DNA of 21,285 nt from Lachnospiraceae bacterium. GTDB taxonomy: Bacteria > Bacillota > Clostridia > Lachnospirales > Lachnospiraceae. The stretch lies in assembly GCA_004557975.1 (NCBI GenBank), contig SFEV01000046.1, positions 1 to 21,285 on the forward strand, given 5' to 3'. Both the position numbers and the translations under genes were made by a program. The notes beneath the pieces were generated by a model, which worked only from the letters and a program-made list of their open reading frames with translations, was not told where the DNA came from and did not search any database. Each line of letters starts with the position of its first letter. Within the stretch, counting starts at the first letter, position 1. Positions 1 to 7,968 of the stretch are shown in pieces.

Positions 1-101
1 CGCTGACCGGCGAGATCATGACCATGCCTGGTCTGCCGAAGGTACCGGCTGCAGAGAGAATTGATGTAGACGAGACAGGAAAGATCTCCGGTCTGTTCTA
101 A
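1..101 (+). CDS. fhs: Formate-tetrahydrofolate ligase, C-terminal end (partial)
   Basis: Only the last 32 codons and the TAA stop are in the window; the frame begins at base 3. The residues visible (LTGEIMTMPGLPKVPAAER, then IDVDETGKISGLF) match the very conserved C-terminus of formate-tetrahydrofolate ligase, where the MPGLPKVPAAE segment is characteristic and the protein typically ends in GLF. The enzyme uses ATP to join formate to tetrahydrofolate, giving 10-formyl-THF in the cytosol. The next gene downstream is a formate/nitrite channel, which fits a shared role in formate use. The family call is strong despite the short piece; nothing can be said about the rest of the gene. Confidence 0.9.
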   Translation, partial: LTGEIMTMPGLPKVPAAERIDVDETGKISGLF

Positions 102-119
102 TCGGAATATCCTGAAAAT

Positions 120-165
120 GGGGCTGTCGCAGCAGCATCTCCTTTGCGTCAGCCCCGTTTTGTTT
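120..165 (+). terminator. Rho-independent terminator after fhs
   Basis: GGGGCTGtCGCA at 120-131 pairs with TGCGtCAGCCCC at 145-156 (12 positions, one mismatch), followed by the T-rich stretch GTTTTGTTT. It lies 18 bases after the fhs stop and so separates fhs from focA transcription, at least in part. Confidence 0.8.
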
Positions 166-221
166 ATGTGAATAACAACAGACAGCTGCAAAACTGTCTG
201 TCTGAAATGGAGGCAATCAAT

Positions 222-992
222 ATGTTTAAAAATGAGATAGAGGCAGTTGGAAATGCGGCCAAAGGCAAGGTTGGACTGATGGAAAAGAATATAACAGGTT
301 ATGTACTTATGTCTGTTCTGGCAGGTATGTACATTGCACTGGGAAGTATTCTGATGGGTGTAGTCGGCGGTGTATTTACAGGCGGCGGCGCCTACTCCAC
401 AAAGCTTGCATGCGGTATCGTATTCTCTGTTGGGCTTTGCTTTGTTACTATGGCAGGCGCTGAACTTTTTACGGGCAACAACTTCGTCATGACCATTGGC
501 GGACTGACAAAGACCGTTTCCTGGGGTAATGTGGTGAAGCTCTGGGTGATCTGCTGGATCGGCAATCTGATCGGTTCCGTGATAGCTGCAGCAATCTTTA
601 CCATGACAGGGATTCCGGCAGGCGGAGACATCGGAGCATTCTTTGCAAATGCTGCAGCCGGCAAGATGGCAGGCAGCGTACCGAATCTATTTGCAAAGGC
701 AATCCTCTGCAACATCTGTGTATGTGTTGCAATCTGGTGCGGCACAAAGCTGAAATCAGAGGGCGCTAAAATTGCGATGAATTTCTGCTGTGTGACGACT
801 TTCGTTACCTGCGGCTTCGAGCACAGTATTGCAAATATGACATTCCTCTCCATCGGACTGATGAACCCCAATGGTGCAGCTGTCAGCATGGCAGGTTTCT
901 GGTATAACCTGGCGGTTGTGACACTTGGAAACATGGTGGGAGGCATTCTGTTTGTAGCGATTCCGTACTACCTGATTTCAAAGGACAAATAA
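222..992 (+). CDS. focA: Formate/nitrite transporter (FNT/FocA family channel)
   Basis: A 256-residue integral membrane protein of the FNT family, which forms pentameric channels moving formate or related small anions across the cytoplasmic membrane. Family hallmarks visible are AGAELFTGNN in the first half, several Gly/Ala-rich membrane segments (about six in all), the Cys-rich CNICVCVAIWC segment, and GFEHSIANM, whose His201 corresponds to the conserved pore histidine. I chose ATG 222 because GGAGG at 209-213 sits 8 bases before it; ATG 207 is in frame but overlaps that site, and the longer frame back to TTG 144 begins inside the fhs terminator. A 7-bp inverted repeat (179-185 with 194-200) lies just before the ribosome binding site. 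FocA versus NirC or another FNT subtype is inferred from the adjacent fhs. Confidence 0.9.
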   Translation: MFKNEIEAVGNAAKGKVGLMEKNITGYVLMSVLAGMYIALGSILMGVVGGVFTGGGAYSTKLACGIVFSVGLCFVTMAGAELFTGNNFVMTIGGLTKTVSWGNVVKLWVICWIGNLIGSVIAAAIFTMTGIPAGGDIGAFFANAAAGKMAGSVPNLFAKAILCNICVCVAIWCGTKLKSEGAKIAMNFCCVTTFVTCGFEHSIANMTFLSIGLMNPNGAAVSMAGFWYNLAVVTLGNMVGGILFVAIPYYLISKDK

Positions 993-999
993 ATATATC

Positions 1000-1052
1000 A
1001 AAAATGCCCTGGCCTTCGGACACAGAGAACTGTTCGGGGTCAGGGCATTTTT
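1000..1052. terminator. Bidirectional terminator between focA and the convergent gene
   Basis: AAAAATGCCCTG at 1000-1011 is the exact reverse complement of CAGGGCATTTTT at 1041-1052, and the stem can extend inward through GCC/GGT with one wobble. Its A-run and T-run arms let it end transcription both from focA (plus) and from the gene at 1580-1062 (minus). Confidence 0.88.
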
Positions 1053-1061
1053 GCTGTCTCA

Positions 1062-1580
1062 TTACTGCTGTACAGAAGCAGCTCGGTTCAGAGCATCAGC
1101 GATTGCTGTCAGCAGCATCTGGGATGTGTAGCGGTTTTCCTGCGGACACGTGATGTTTTCCAGACTCTGTGTTTCCAGAATCTGGGATGCAATGTGATCC
1201 AGCGAAGGGGTGACCAGCGGGAAAGAGGCCGCGGTCGCTTCACTCAGATTCACAAGGCGAATGGAATTGATGTGGCCGCTGTCCACAGTTACCTCCACAT
1301 CGGCGGTCGAATCTCCGAGAGAAACGGAGGTTGTGTAGACACCGGGAGTATAGATGGCGGACCCGCTTGCGTTCTGCGCGCCGGTGGCCTGACTTTGCTC
1401 ACTGTCAGAGGTTATGCTCTGGGAACTTCCCGTATCGGGAGTAAGACTCTGCGGTTCAGATTTCTTTTTTGTAAACATCAGAACGAGACAGAGCACAAGC
1501 AGAACGGCCAGAAAAATCAGCAGGAAAGTGTAAATAATCTCACGTGTCTTAAATACAAAAATTCTGGGATTGGAACTCAT
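1062..1580 (-). CDS. Membrane-anchored FMN_bind-like protein of unknown function
   Basis: A 172-residue protein with one N-terminal membrane segment (about residues 14-36, IIYTFLLIFLAVLLVLCLV core) followed by KKK, so the bulk is predicted outside the cell. Residues about 38-75 are a Ser/Gln/Thr-rich linker. The rest (GVYTTSVSLGDSTADVEVTV, then DSGHINSIRLVNLSE, then ending QMLLTAIADALNRA) has the order of an FMN-binding (PF04205-type) domain. The flavin-attachment motif near its C-terminus, normally SGAT followed by S/T, is replaced by CPQENRYTS, so covalent flavinylation is unlikely. The start is preceded on the minus strand by GGAGA at suitable spacing. The fold assignment is inference; a divergent extracytoplasmic protein of other type is possible. 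Confidence 0.6.
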   Translation of the reverse strand: MSSNPRIFVFKTREIIYTFLLIFLAVLLVLCLVLMFTKKKSEPQSLTPDTGSSQSITSDSEQSQATGAQNASGSAIYTPGVYTTSVSLGDSTADVEVTVDSGHINSIRLVNLSEATAASFPLVTPSLDHIASQILETQSLENITCPQENRYTSQMLLTAIADALNRAASVQQ

Positions 1581-1749
1581 GGGACTTCTCCGGTAAAATA
1601 AAGTTATTATATTGTATTGAGGATGGTCATGCTTTATGCCGGATCTTTAAGGAAATTATTCGCCCACAGACCTTTCAGACTGTTGCCTGAACAGTGTTTT
1701 GCCGGTTACTGTTCACAGTAACTTTTGCCGGGGCTTTGCTGAATTACGT

Positions 1750-1778
1750 TTGCAATAGATAACAAATAATGGTATGAT
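1750..1778 (+). promoter_or_regulatory. Promoter of the DegV gene
   Basis: TTGCAA at 1750-1755, a 17-base spacer and TATGAT at 1773-1778 form a good vegetative promoter 26 bases before the DegV start. Just upstream, GTTACTG (1705-1711) and CAGTAAC (1716-1722) form a 7-bp hairpin with a 4-base loop followed by TTTT, which could be a weak terminator or an operator. Confidence 0.6.
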
Positions 1779-1804
1779 AACGGATAAAAAGGAGGCAAAA
1801 GCAT

Positions 1805-2680
1805 ATGGAATATCTGATTACGACGGACAATACAGCAGATCTTCCGGAGGAATATTACGTGGAACACGGTCTGATGAAGATGTGTCTTCCCTATATTCTG
1901 GACGGTGAGACGTATCACGACGGACATGAGATGTCTGTGGCAGCATTCTATCAGAGCATGCGCGACGGAAAGCTTCCGACTACCTCTCAGGTTAATCCGG
2001 AGCTTGCCAGAGATTATCTGAAACAATATATACAGATTAATAAAAACATAATTCACATAGCATTTTCGGGTGGTCTCAGCGGCACTTACAACAGTGTACG
2101 GCTTGCAGCACAGGAGCTGATGGAGGAGAACCCTGACTGCAGGATTACGGTCATTGATTCTCTCTGTGCTTCCATGGGAGAAGGCCTTCTCGTGCATAAA
2201 GCTCTCATGCTTCAGAAACAGGGAATGAGCTATGACGAACTGGTTACATGGCTGGAGGAAAATAAAGAGCATGTGTGCCATAGTTTTACGGTAGATGATC
2301 TGTTCCATCTGTATCGTGGCGGACGTCTTTCCAAAACTGCTGCAGTGCTCGGTACCATGATCAGCCTGAAGCCGGTAATGCATGTGGATGATGAAGGGCA
2401 TCTGAAGCCTCATGCCAAGGTGCGCGGGAGAAAGAAATCTCTGACTGCGCTGGTGGACAATATGGAAAAACAGATGGGAAGTTGGCGCAGTAAAAACGAT
2501 ATTGTGTTTATCAGCCACGGCGATTGCTATGATGACGCTTTATACGTAAAGCAGCTTGTGCAGCAGCGGTTCGGAATAGAAAAATTCCTGATTTATACCA
2601 TTGGACCGACGATCGGTGCCCATTCCGGTCCGGGGACGGTAGCACTGTTTTATATGGGAGATCACAGAAAACCCGAGTAG
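1805..2680 (+). CDS. DegV family fatty-acid-binding protein
   Basis: A 291-residue DegV-family protein. In Firmicutes these proteins bind a fatty acid, and characterised members (FakB) present it to the kinase FakA for phosphorylation and use in phospholipids. Visible family features are the N-terminal ITTDNTADLP, the TTSQVNPE motif with Ser61, the SGGLSGTYNS motif with Ser88 and Ser92 (lipid head-group contacts), the middle FTVDDLFHLYRGGRLSKTAA segment, SLKPVMHVDDEGHL, and the C-terminal IGPTIGAHSGPGTVALFY. Length and domain order are normal. GGAGG at 1791-1795 sits 9 bases before the ATG. No FakA-like gene is nearby, so the partner is presumably elsewhere. The fatty-acid role is from the family, not shown here. 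Confidence 0.92.
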   Translation: MEYLITTDNTADLPEEYYVEHGLMKMCLPYILDGETYHDGHEMSVAAFYQSMRDGKLPTTSQVNPELARDYLKQYIQINKNIIHIAFSGGLSGTYNSVRLAAQELMEENPDCRITVIDSLCASMGEGLLVHKALMLQKQGMSYDELVTWLEENKEHVCHSFTVDDLFHLYRGGRLSKTAAVLGTMISLKPVMHVDDEGHLKPHAKVRGRKKSLTALVDNMEKQMGSWRSKNDIVFISHGDCYDDALYVKQLVQQRFGIEKFLIYTIGPTIGAHSGPGTVALFYMGDHRKPE

Positions 2681-2700
2681 GGATGGCGTAAACGGAGCAG

Positions 2701-2744
2701 TTATCTGGTCAGAACCAGGTAATGAAACGGATTGTGAATATCCG
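2701..2744 (+). other. Two tandem hairpins in the leader of the first transglutaminase gene
   Basis: TTATCTGGT (2701-2709) pairs with ACCAGGTAA (2714-2722) in nine pairs including one G-U, around a 4-base loop. CGGAT (2728-2732) then pairs with ATCCG (2740-2744). Neither is followed by a T-run, so they are not good intrinsic terminators. They may be leader structure or chance; I see no clear promoter between the DegV stop and 2772. Confidence 0.35.
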
Positions 2745-2771
2745 CCTGATTAAGGATAAGAAAGGAAAGAA

Positions 2772-5561
2772 ATGAAACGAAGGATAACAGCTTTTGTGCT
2801 TGCAGCGGCCCTTGCGGTCTCAGCGGTTGGGACAGTGCAGGCAGAGGATACGGTAAGTGTAACTGAATGGACAGAGGAGAATACGGAAGATTTTTCTGAC
2901 ACAGCTGCAGATTTGGACTGTGAATCTGGAGACGCGGTAATTACGGATGATTTACCAGAGGATACTGTTTTGCCGGAAGATAGTGAGACTGTATCAGAGG
3001 ATACTGTTTTGTCGGAATATGATGAGAGTGTATCAGAAGATACTTCAGTACCGCAGGAGATTTTCGACGCGGACAATACTGTGATGGCAGACGGAAGTGA
3101 TGACTTTATTCTGGATATCCAGGAGGTGGCAGAAGGAACGTTCGCATCTGTGGAAGGCGAGGAGAGCGTACAGACACAGGAACCGGAAACAGAAATTGTT
3201 ACGGTCCGGCTGGCAGAGAGTGGTATGGCATCTACAGCAGGACTTCCGTTGATTTCACTGTTCTCAGATGGAGTATATACGGATTCTTATGGTGATCAGC
3301 TGACCGGAGATGCTGCATATCTCTATAGACAGATGGTGGAAAAATATACAAAAAACAAGGTGATGGAGGATATTACCTGCAATCTGTCATCGAAGTTTCA
3401 GTTTCATCTGGATGTGACACAGAAACAGATTGAGGATAAGAGTTATCAGGAAACGGAGGAATATCAGGATTATATATCTCAGCTGATGTATCCGATTCAG
3501 GCAGCGTACGACGCATTTCTGTTTGACTGTCCGGAGGCATTCTGGATGGCTCCGCCGATGATGAGTTTCGGATTATCCAGAAGTGCTGACACACAGAACG
3601 GAGGTTATAATTTTTCTGTTTCGCAGATTACACTGGTTCCGACGGAAGCATATGAAGGCGCTTTCCAGGATATTGCGGCCTTTGACCAGTCGGTAACAGG
3701 AACTGTCGCTTCGCTGAAGAGTGTAATCGGAAACGCGGATGCAGACTGGGCAGATATTCTGAAGGTACTGCATGATTATCTTTGCGAGCATTTGTCATAC
3801 GATCATAATTATGCTTCATATTCCAGCGATTCGGAACAATATCGATATATTCATTCGACGGCCGGTGTCTTTCTGAACAAAAATAATTATGCTGTCGTCT
3901 GTGACGGATATTCAAAATCCTTTAAACTGCTTTGTGATTTGTTTGGTATACCGTGTGCAGTCATTCCAGGGAATGCAGGAGGTGCACATGCGTGGAATCT
4001 TGTGCAGCTGGAAGAGGGAAGATGGTATCTCGTTGATGTCACCTGGGATGATCAGACGAGTGGAATCTCGTATGTATATTTTCTGGCAAATTCCGGTTCA
4101 GTCGGCTTTAATGGAGAAACTATCGGAACGTCACGTACAGCGTATACAGTATTTTCCGGAACAGAATACACAAAGAGTTTTGCTGTACCTGAACTGAGCA
4201 CGGAACAGTGGCATACACATGTATGGGCTTATACTTCCAATGGTGATGCCACATGTCAGAAGGACGGGACCAGAAAGGCCGTATGTACGGTCGGTACCTG
4301 CACGGCAAGCAAAACTGTTACTGATCCCGGAACAATGCTGGATCATGAGTGGAACAGTGGAACAGTAACGCAGCAGCCAACGTGTGTATCGCAGGGAGTA
4401 AAAACATATACCTGTGTGAATTGCAGGACGACAAAAACCGAGCCGGTAGCTGTACTTTCTCATCAGGAGGACAGCAGGACTGTTACAACAGAACCTACAT
4501 GTACGGAAAGCGGTAAAATAACATACCGATGCAAAACCTGCTCCAAAGAACTGCGTACAGAAACGCTTCCAGCGAGCGGTCATACATGGAACACGGTAAG
4601 AACAACAGATATTGCGGCCACATGCAGTGCACCCGGAAAGACAAGTATCCACTGCAAAAACTGTGATGCTGTGAAGGATGAGGAAACGATTCCTGCGCTT
4701 CCTCATCAGGAGGATGGAGGAACGGTCACGATACAGCCCACCTGTACGGAGACAGGAAAAAAAGTATTCTTATGTACTGTCTGCAGGGAGATTCTGCGGA
4801 CGGAAGAGATTCCGGCCAACGGTCATGTTTGGAACACGGAAAAAACGGTAGATATCCCATCTACATGCACGGCCGGTGGAGTATCTTCCATACACTGTAC
4901 AATCTGTAATGCCGTGAATCCGGAATCTGTGGAGACGCTTTCGCTTCTGGAGCATCAGTATGGGGATTTCGTTGTCGATAAGCAGCCGACCGTATTTGAA
5001 TCAGGCAGGGAGGTTGCCGCGTGTACGGCGCCTGGATGTACAGCTGTCACGGAACGTGCGATTGCGCCGCTGACACCGTTTATCAGTACCAATGTCACAA
5101 AGATTACCCTTCAGAAAGGGCAGTCAACGAAGAAAGTAACAGTGACGATGGCAGCCGGAGACTCTGTATCTTCCTGGACATCTAAGAATTCGAAGATTGC
5201 ATCGGTAAATAAAAAAACGGGAAAGATTACAGCAAAGAGAGTCGGTAAAACGACAATTACGGTAAAGCTGAAAAGTGGAAAAACAAAAAAAATACAGGTA
5301 ACAGTACAGAAAAATGCAGTTGCAACGACGAAAATTACGGGTATTCCAAAGACACTGACAATGCAGAAAGGACAGAAGAAAACACTGAAGGCGGTGATTA
5401 AGCCTATTACATCCCTTCAGAAGGTGAAATGGTCCTCTTCCAACACAAAAATTGTGTCGGTGAGTACAAGTGGCAAACTGACAGCCAGGAAAAAGGGAAC
5501 TGCAACAATTACTGTGAAATCAGGGAAATTTTCGGTAAAATGTAAAGTGACTGTGAAATAA
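2772..5561 (+). CDS. Secreted transglutaminase-like protein with Cys repeats and two Ig-like domains
   Basis: A 929-residue exported protein. Residues 1-24 are a signal peptide (MKRR, a hydrophobic core, VQA before ED). Residues 25-150 are very acidic, with repeated SEDT/PEDT. A transglutaminase-like domain follows, with a complete candidate triad: Cys377 in VVCDGYSKSF, His406 in GAHAWN and Asp422 in LVDVTWDD. Residues about 481-775 hold seven Cys-containing repeats of about 40 residues (pattern PTC..G...Y.C..C....H). Residues 776-929 are two Big_2/bacterial Ig-like domains (WTSKNSKIASV, WSSSNTKIVSV) rich in Lys. No LPXTG or membrane anchor is visible, so it is probably secreted or held by charge. 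Such domains may cleave or cross-link peptides; the actual substrate is unknown. The next gene is a shorter paralogue 92 bases on. Confidence 0.85.
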   Translation: MKRRITAFVLAAALAVSAVGTVQAEDTVSVTEWTEENTEDFSDTAADLDCESGDAVITDDLPEDTVLPEDSETVSEDTVLSEYDESVSEDTSVPQEIFDADNTVMADGSDDFILDIQEVAEGTFASVEGEESVQTQEPETEIVTVRLAESGMASTAGLPLISLFSDGVYTDSYGDQLTGDAAYLYRQMVEKYTKNKVMEDITCNLSSKFQFHLDVTQKQIEDKSYQETEEYQDYISQLMYPIQAAYDAFLFDCPEAFWMAPPMMSFGLSRSADTQNGGYNFSVSQITLVPTEAYEGAFQDIAAFDQSVTGTVASLKSVIGNADADWADILKVLHDYLCEHLSYDHNYASYSSDSEQYRYIHSTAGVFLNKNNYAVVCDGYSKSFKLLCDLFGIPCAVIPGNAGGAHAWNLVQLEEGRWYLVDVTWDDQTSGISYVYFLANSGSVGFNGETIGTSRTAYTVFSGTEYTKSFAVPELSTEQWHTHVWAYTSNGDATCQKDGTRKAVCTVGTCTASKTVTDPGTMLDHEWNSGTVTQQPTCVSQGVKTYTCVNCRTTKTEPVAVLSHQEDSRTVTTEPTCTESGKITYRCKTCSKELRTETLPASGHTWNTVRTTDIAATCSAPGKTSIHCKNCDAVKDEETIPALPHQEDGGTVTIQPTCTETGKKVFLCTVCREILRTEEIPANGHVWNTEKTVDIPSTCTAGGVSSIHCTICNAVNPESVETLSLLEHQYGDFVVDKQPTVFESGREVAACTAPGCTAVTERAIAPLTPFISTNVTKITLQKGQSTKKVTVTMAAGDSVSSWTSKNSKIASVNKKTGKITAKRVGKTTITVKLKSGKTKKIQVTVQKNAVATTKITGIPKTLTMQKGQKKTLKAVIKPITSLQKVKWSSSNTKIVSVSTSGKLTARKKGTATITVKSGKFSVKCKVTVK
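4461..4952 (+). repeat. Internal tandem duplication of an 81-83 codon Cys-repeat pair
   Basis: Two consecutive blocks, 4461-4703 (81 codons) and 4704-4952 (83 codons), encode matching residues: HQED.. TVT..PTCTE.GK then GH.WNT..T.DI..TC..... SIHC..C.AV. Each block contains two different Cys-repeats in the same order, so the doubling was by the pair and not by single repeats. Confidence 0.75.
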
Positions 5562-5563
5562 AA

Positions 5564-5587
5564 TGCAGCGGTAAAGCAGACGCTGCA
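5564..5587 (+). other. Short hairpin between the two transglutaminase genes
   Basis: TGCAGCG (5564-5570) and CGCTGCA (5581-5587) form a 7-bp stem with a 10-base loop, directly after the first gene's stop. No T-run follows, so read-through into the second gene is likely and the pair may be co-transcribed. Confidence 0.4.
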
Positions 5588-5653
5588 GAGGGATATCTAC
5601 AGAAGTAAAAGAACAGCAGGATTGGGCAACGGTGGATGATGAGGCTGCGATAT

Positions 5654-7810
5654 ATGCGGATGAAGCGAAAAAGAACAGCGGCGTTTATGGCACTTATAAT
5701 GTCAGTGATGGCGGTGAATACTGCGGGGGCAGAGGATTTCATACTGTCTGAGAGTGAAATGCAGTGCGGTGTGACGCTGGAAACGACAAATGTGCCGGAA
5801 GAAGTGCCGGTGGCAGAGTCGGAAATATTATTACAGGAAACAGATGAACAGGATATGGAAACGTATCAGGAAGCGGATCCGGGAGAAACGGAACTTTCCG
5901 GTTCGGAAGTTTCTACAGAGAGTACGGAACTGCCGGAGCCGGATGAATCTGTGTCTGATTCTGAGGAGGATTCCGGGGCGGTTCAGATGTGGAACAGTGC
6001 AGATGAACTGGTGCTGGCCATAGAAACTGTTGAGCCGGAAACGGAAGCAGAACCGGAGACAGAACAGCTTCCGCAGGAAATTCAGGGCACAGTCTGTGAA
6101 AGCGGACGTGCCTCTGATGCGTTCATGCCCCGGCTGCGTGCTTTTCGGTCCGGGTCATATACGGATTCTTATGGAAGTCAGCTGGAGGGAAGAGCAAAAC
6201 TCGCCTATGACAGTATGGTGGATGCATATGTGCAGAAGTCCGGTACCGGAGCTGTGGAGGTGAATCTGGGTGTGGATACAGTGCTTCAGTATGCGACAAG
6301 GAATGAATATGAAGAAGTCGATATGGAAGTGGACTACATGGTGCAGGCGGCCTACGATGCATTCAAGTACGATTATCCGGAAGTGTTCTGGATGGGACTT
6401 GTCTCCTACGGTGCAGTCGCATCACGCCAGAATATAGACGGCAGCAAGGTTTACGTTGTATCGACTGTCCGTATTACACCGAAAGAAGACTACGCAGGAG
6501 CATCAGATGAGATGGAATCGTTCAGGGCTGCTGTGGATGGCACGGTATCGCAGATTTCTTCCGGGCTCGCTGCCGGAAGTACAACCCGGGATAAGGTGCA
6601 GGCTGTTCATGATTATATCTGCAGTATTGCAGCCTATGATGATTCGTATAATGCATACACACAGGATGACCCGCGTAAAGCGTACGCTCATTCCTCAGCA
6701 GGAATTTTCCTGAAGGAAAAGAAGGTGGTCTGTGAGGGGTACGCAAAGGCATTTAAGATTCTGTGTGCAAAATTCGGAATAGAATGTATTCTCGTCACAG
6801 GCGATGCCGGAGGCGGTCACATGTGGAATTACGTGAGGATGGAAGATGGCAACTGGTATCTGGTTGATACGACCTGGGATGACCAGAAGACGGGAACTAT
6901 CTACACGTATTTTCTCGCAGGCAGCCTGACACAGAACAGTTCGGGAATGTATATCGGGGAAGAACGCCTGATTTATCTGAATTTTTCACCAAGTGATTAT
7001 ACGGCAACGTTTGCCGTTCCTGTTCTGAATTCTTATTCTTACGACCAGGAGCACCCGATGCATACCCATACCTGGAGTTCGGTGGAAAAGAAAGAACCGA
7101 CATGCCAGGAGGAGGGGTACGAAATTCTCCGCTGTGAATGCGGTGAGGTGACGCTGAACATTTTTGATAAAACAGAACACAGTTTTCGCAGTACGACAGT
7201 CTATAACCAGGATGCGACGTGCATATCCGACGGGACGAAGACGTATTACTGCGACTATGGCTGCGGGACTGCCGGCAGAACGGTCGCAGCCCGTGGGACA
7301 AAGCTTGCTCCTTCCGTTTCTCAGAACCTGAAAAGCATACGATTGAAAAAAGGGCAGTCGACAGGCGCATTTCTGGTGAGCGGTCTGGGCCCGGGAGATT
7401 ATGTGAAATCCTGGAGTACAACAAAGAGCAGTGTCGTGCGTGTGGAAGGAAAAACGGACGGCACGTGTGTCATTACTGCGCAGAAAAAAACGGGTACTGC
7501 ACAGATTGTCGCGACTCTGGCCAGCGGCCTGGAGGCGAAGCTGTCGGTGAGAGTCCAGAGCAAAGCTGTGGCTGCAACCAGAATAAGCGGAATATTGTCA
7601 CGGCTGACTTTGAAGAAAAAAAAGACTTATCAGCTTTCACCTGTGATTGCTCCGGTCACATGTGTTCAAAAAGTGACATACAGTTCCTCCAATAAAAAAG
7701 TGGCTGCTGTTTCCAAAAAAGGAAAAATAACTGCCAGAAAAAAAGGAAAAGCAGTGATTACGGTGCGCTGCGGAAGTAAAACAAAAAAATGTACTGTGAC
7801 AGTGAAATAG
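5654..7810 (+). CDS. Secreted transglutaminase-like protein, paralogue of the preceding gene
   Basis: A 718-residue paralogue of the preceding protein with the same plan. It has a signal peptide (MRMKRKR, hydrophobic core, AGA before ED), a Glu/Thr/Ser-rich acidic region, and the shared YTDSYG.QL segment. The transglutaminase-like domain has Cys360 (VVCEGYAKAF), His389 (GGHMWN) and Asp405 (LVDTTWDD). Only two Cys-repeats follow, against seven in its neighbour, then two Lys-rich Ig-like domains. I preferred ATG 5654 because TGAGG at 5640-5644 sits 9 bases upstream; ATG 5636, 5639 and 5660 are in-frame alternatives. The catalytic domain is conserved but the spacer repeats have changed number, so repeat gain or loss explains most of the length difference. 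Substrate unknown; a wall- or matrix-modifying role is inference. Confidence 0.83.
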   Translation: MRMKRKRTAAFMALIMSVMAVNTAGAEDFILSESEMQCGVTLETTNVPEEVPVAESEILLQETDEQDMETYQEADPGETELSGSEVSTESTELPEPDESVSDSEEDSGAVQMWNSADELVLAIETVEPETEAEPETEQLPQEIQGTVCESGRASDAFMPRLRAFRSGSYTDSYGSQLEGRAKLAYDSMVDAYVQKSGTGAVEVNLGVDTVLQYATRNEYEEVDMEVDYMVQAAYDAFKYDYPEVFWMGLVSYGAVASRQNIDGSKVYVVSTVRITPKEDYAGASDEMESFRAAVDGTVSQISSGLAAGSTTRDKVQAVHDYICSIAAYDDSYNAYTQDDPRKAYAHSSAGIFLKEKKVVCEGYAKAFKILCAKFGIECILVTGDAGGGHMWNYVRMEDGNWYLVDTTWDDQKTGTIYTYFLAGSLTQNSSGMYIGEERLIYLNFSPSDYTATFAVPVLNSYSYDQEHPMHTHTWSSVEKKEPTCQEEGYEILRCECGEVTLNIFDKTEHSFRSTTVYNQDATCISDGTKTYYCDYGCGTAGRTVAARGTKLAPSVSQNLKSIRLKKGQSTGAFLVSGLGPGDYVKSWSTTKSSVVRVEGKTDGTCVITAQKKTGTAQIVATLASGLEAKLSVRVQSKAVAATRISGILSRLTLKKKKTYQLSPVIAPVTCVQKVTYSSSNKKVAAVSKKGKITARKKGKAVITVRCGSKTKKCTVTVK

Positions 7811-7968
7811 AGATATATCCTGCATTTATTCACGTGAAAAATATTCAGGCTGTCCCGGAATAAAAACGGGAAAAAAGCATATATTACTACCATAACGATT
7901 GTCGGGGACATGCTGTTTTGTCACTGGCTCGTTGCTTTCACGAGAATAAAAGAAAAGGAGAAAAAATT

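Noticed and set aside
144..221. Longer start for focA at TTG 144
   Set aside because: It begins inside the fhs terminator, and the extra residues do not look like an FNT N-terminus; ATG 222 has a proper GGAGG.
4212..5096. CxxC repeats as haem-binding sites
   Set aside because: The motifs lack the His that follows in CxxCH; metal or disulfide roles are more likely.
5300..7810. LPXTG-type wall anchor on the transglutaminase proteins
   Set aside because: Both end directly after an Ig-like domain (CTVTVK or KVTVK) with no sorting motif or terminal membrane segment.
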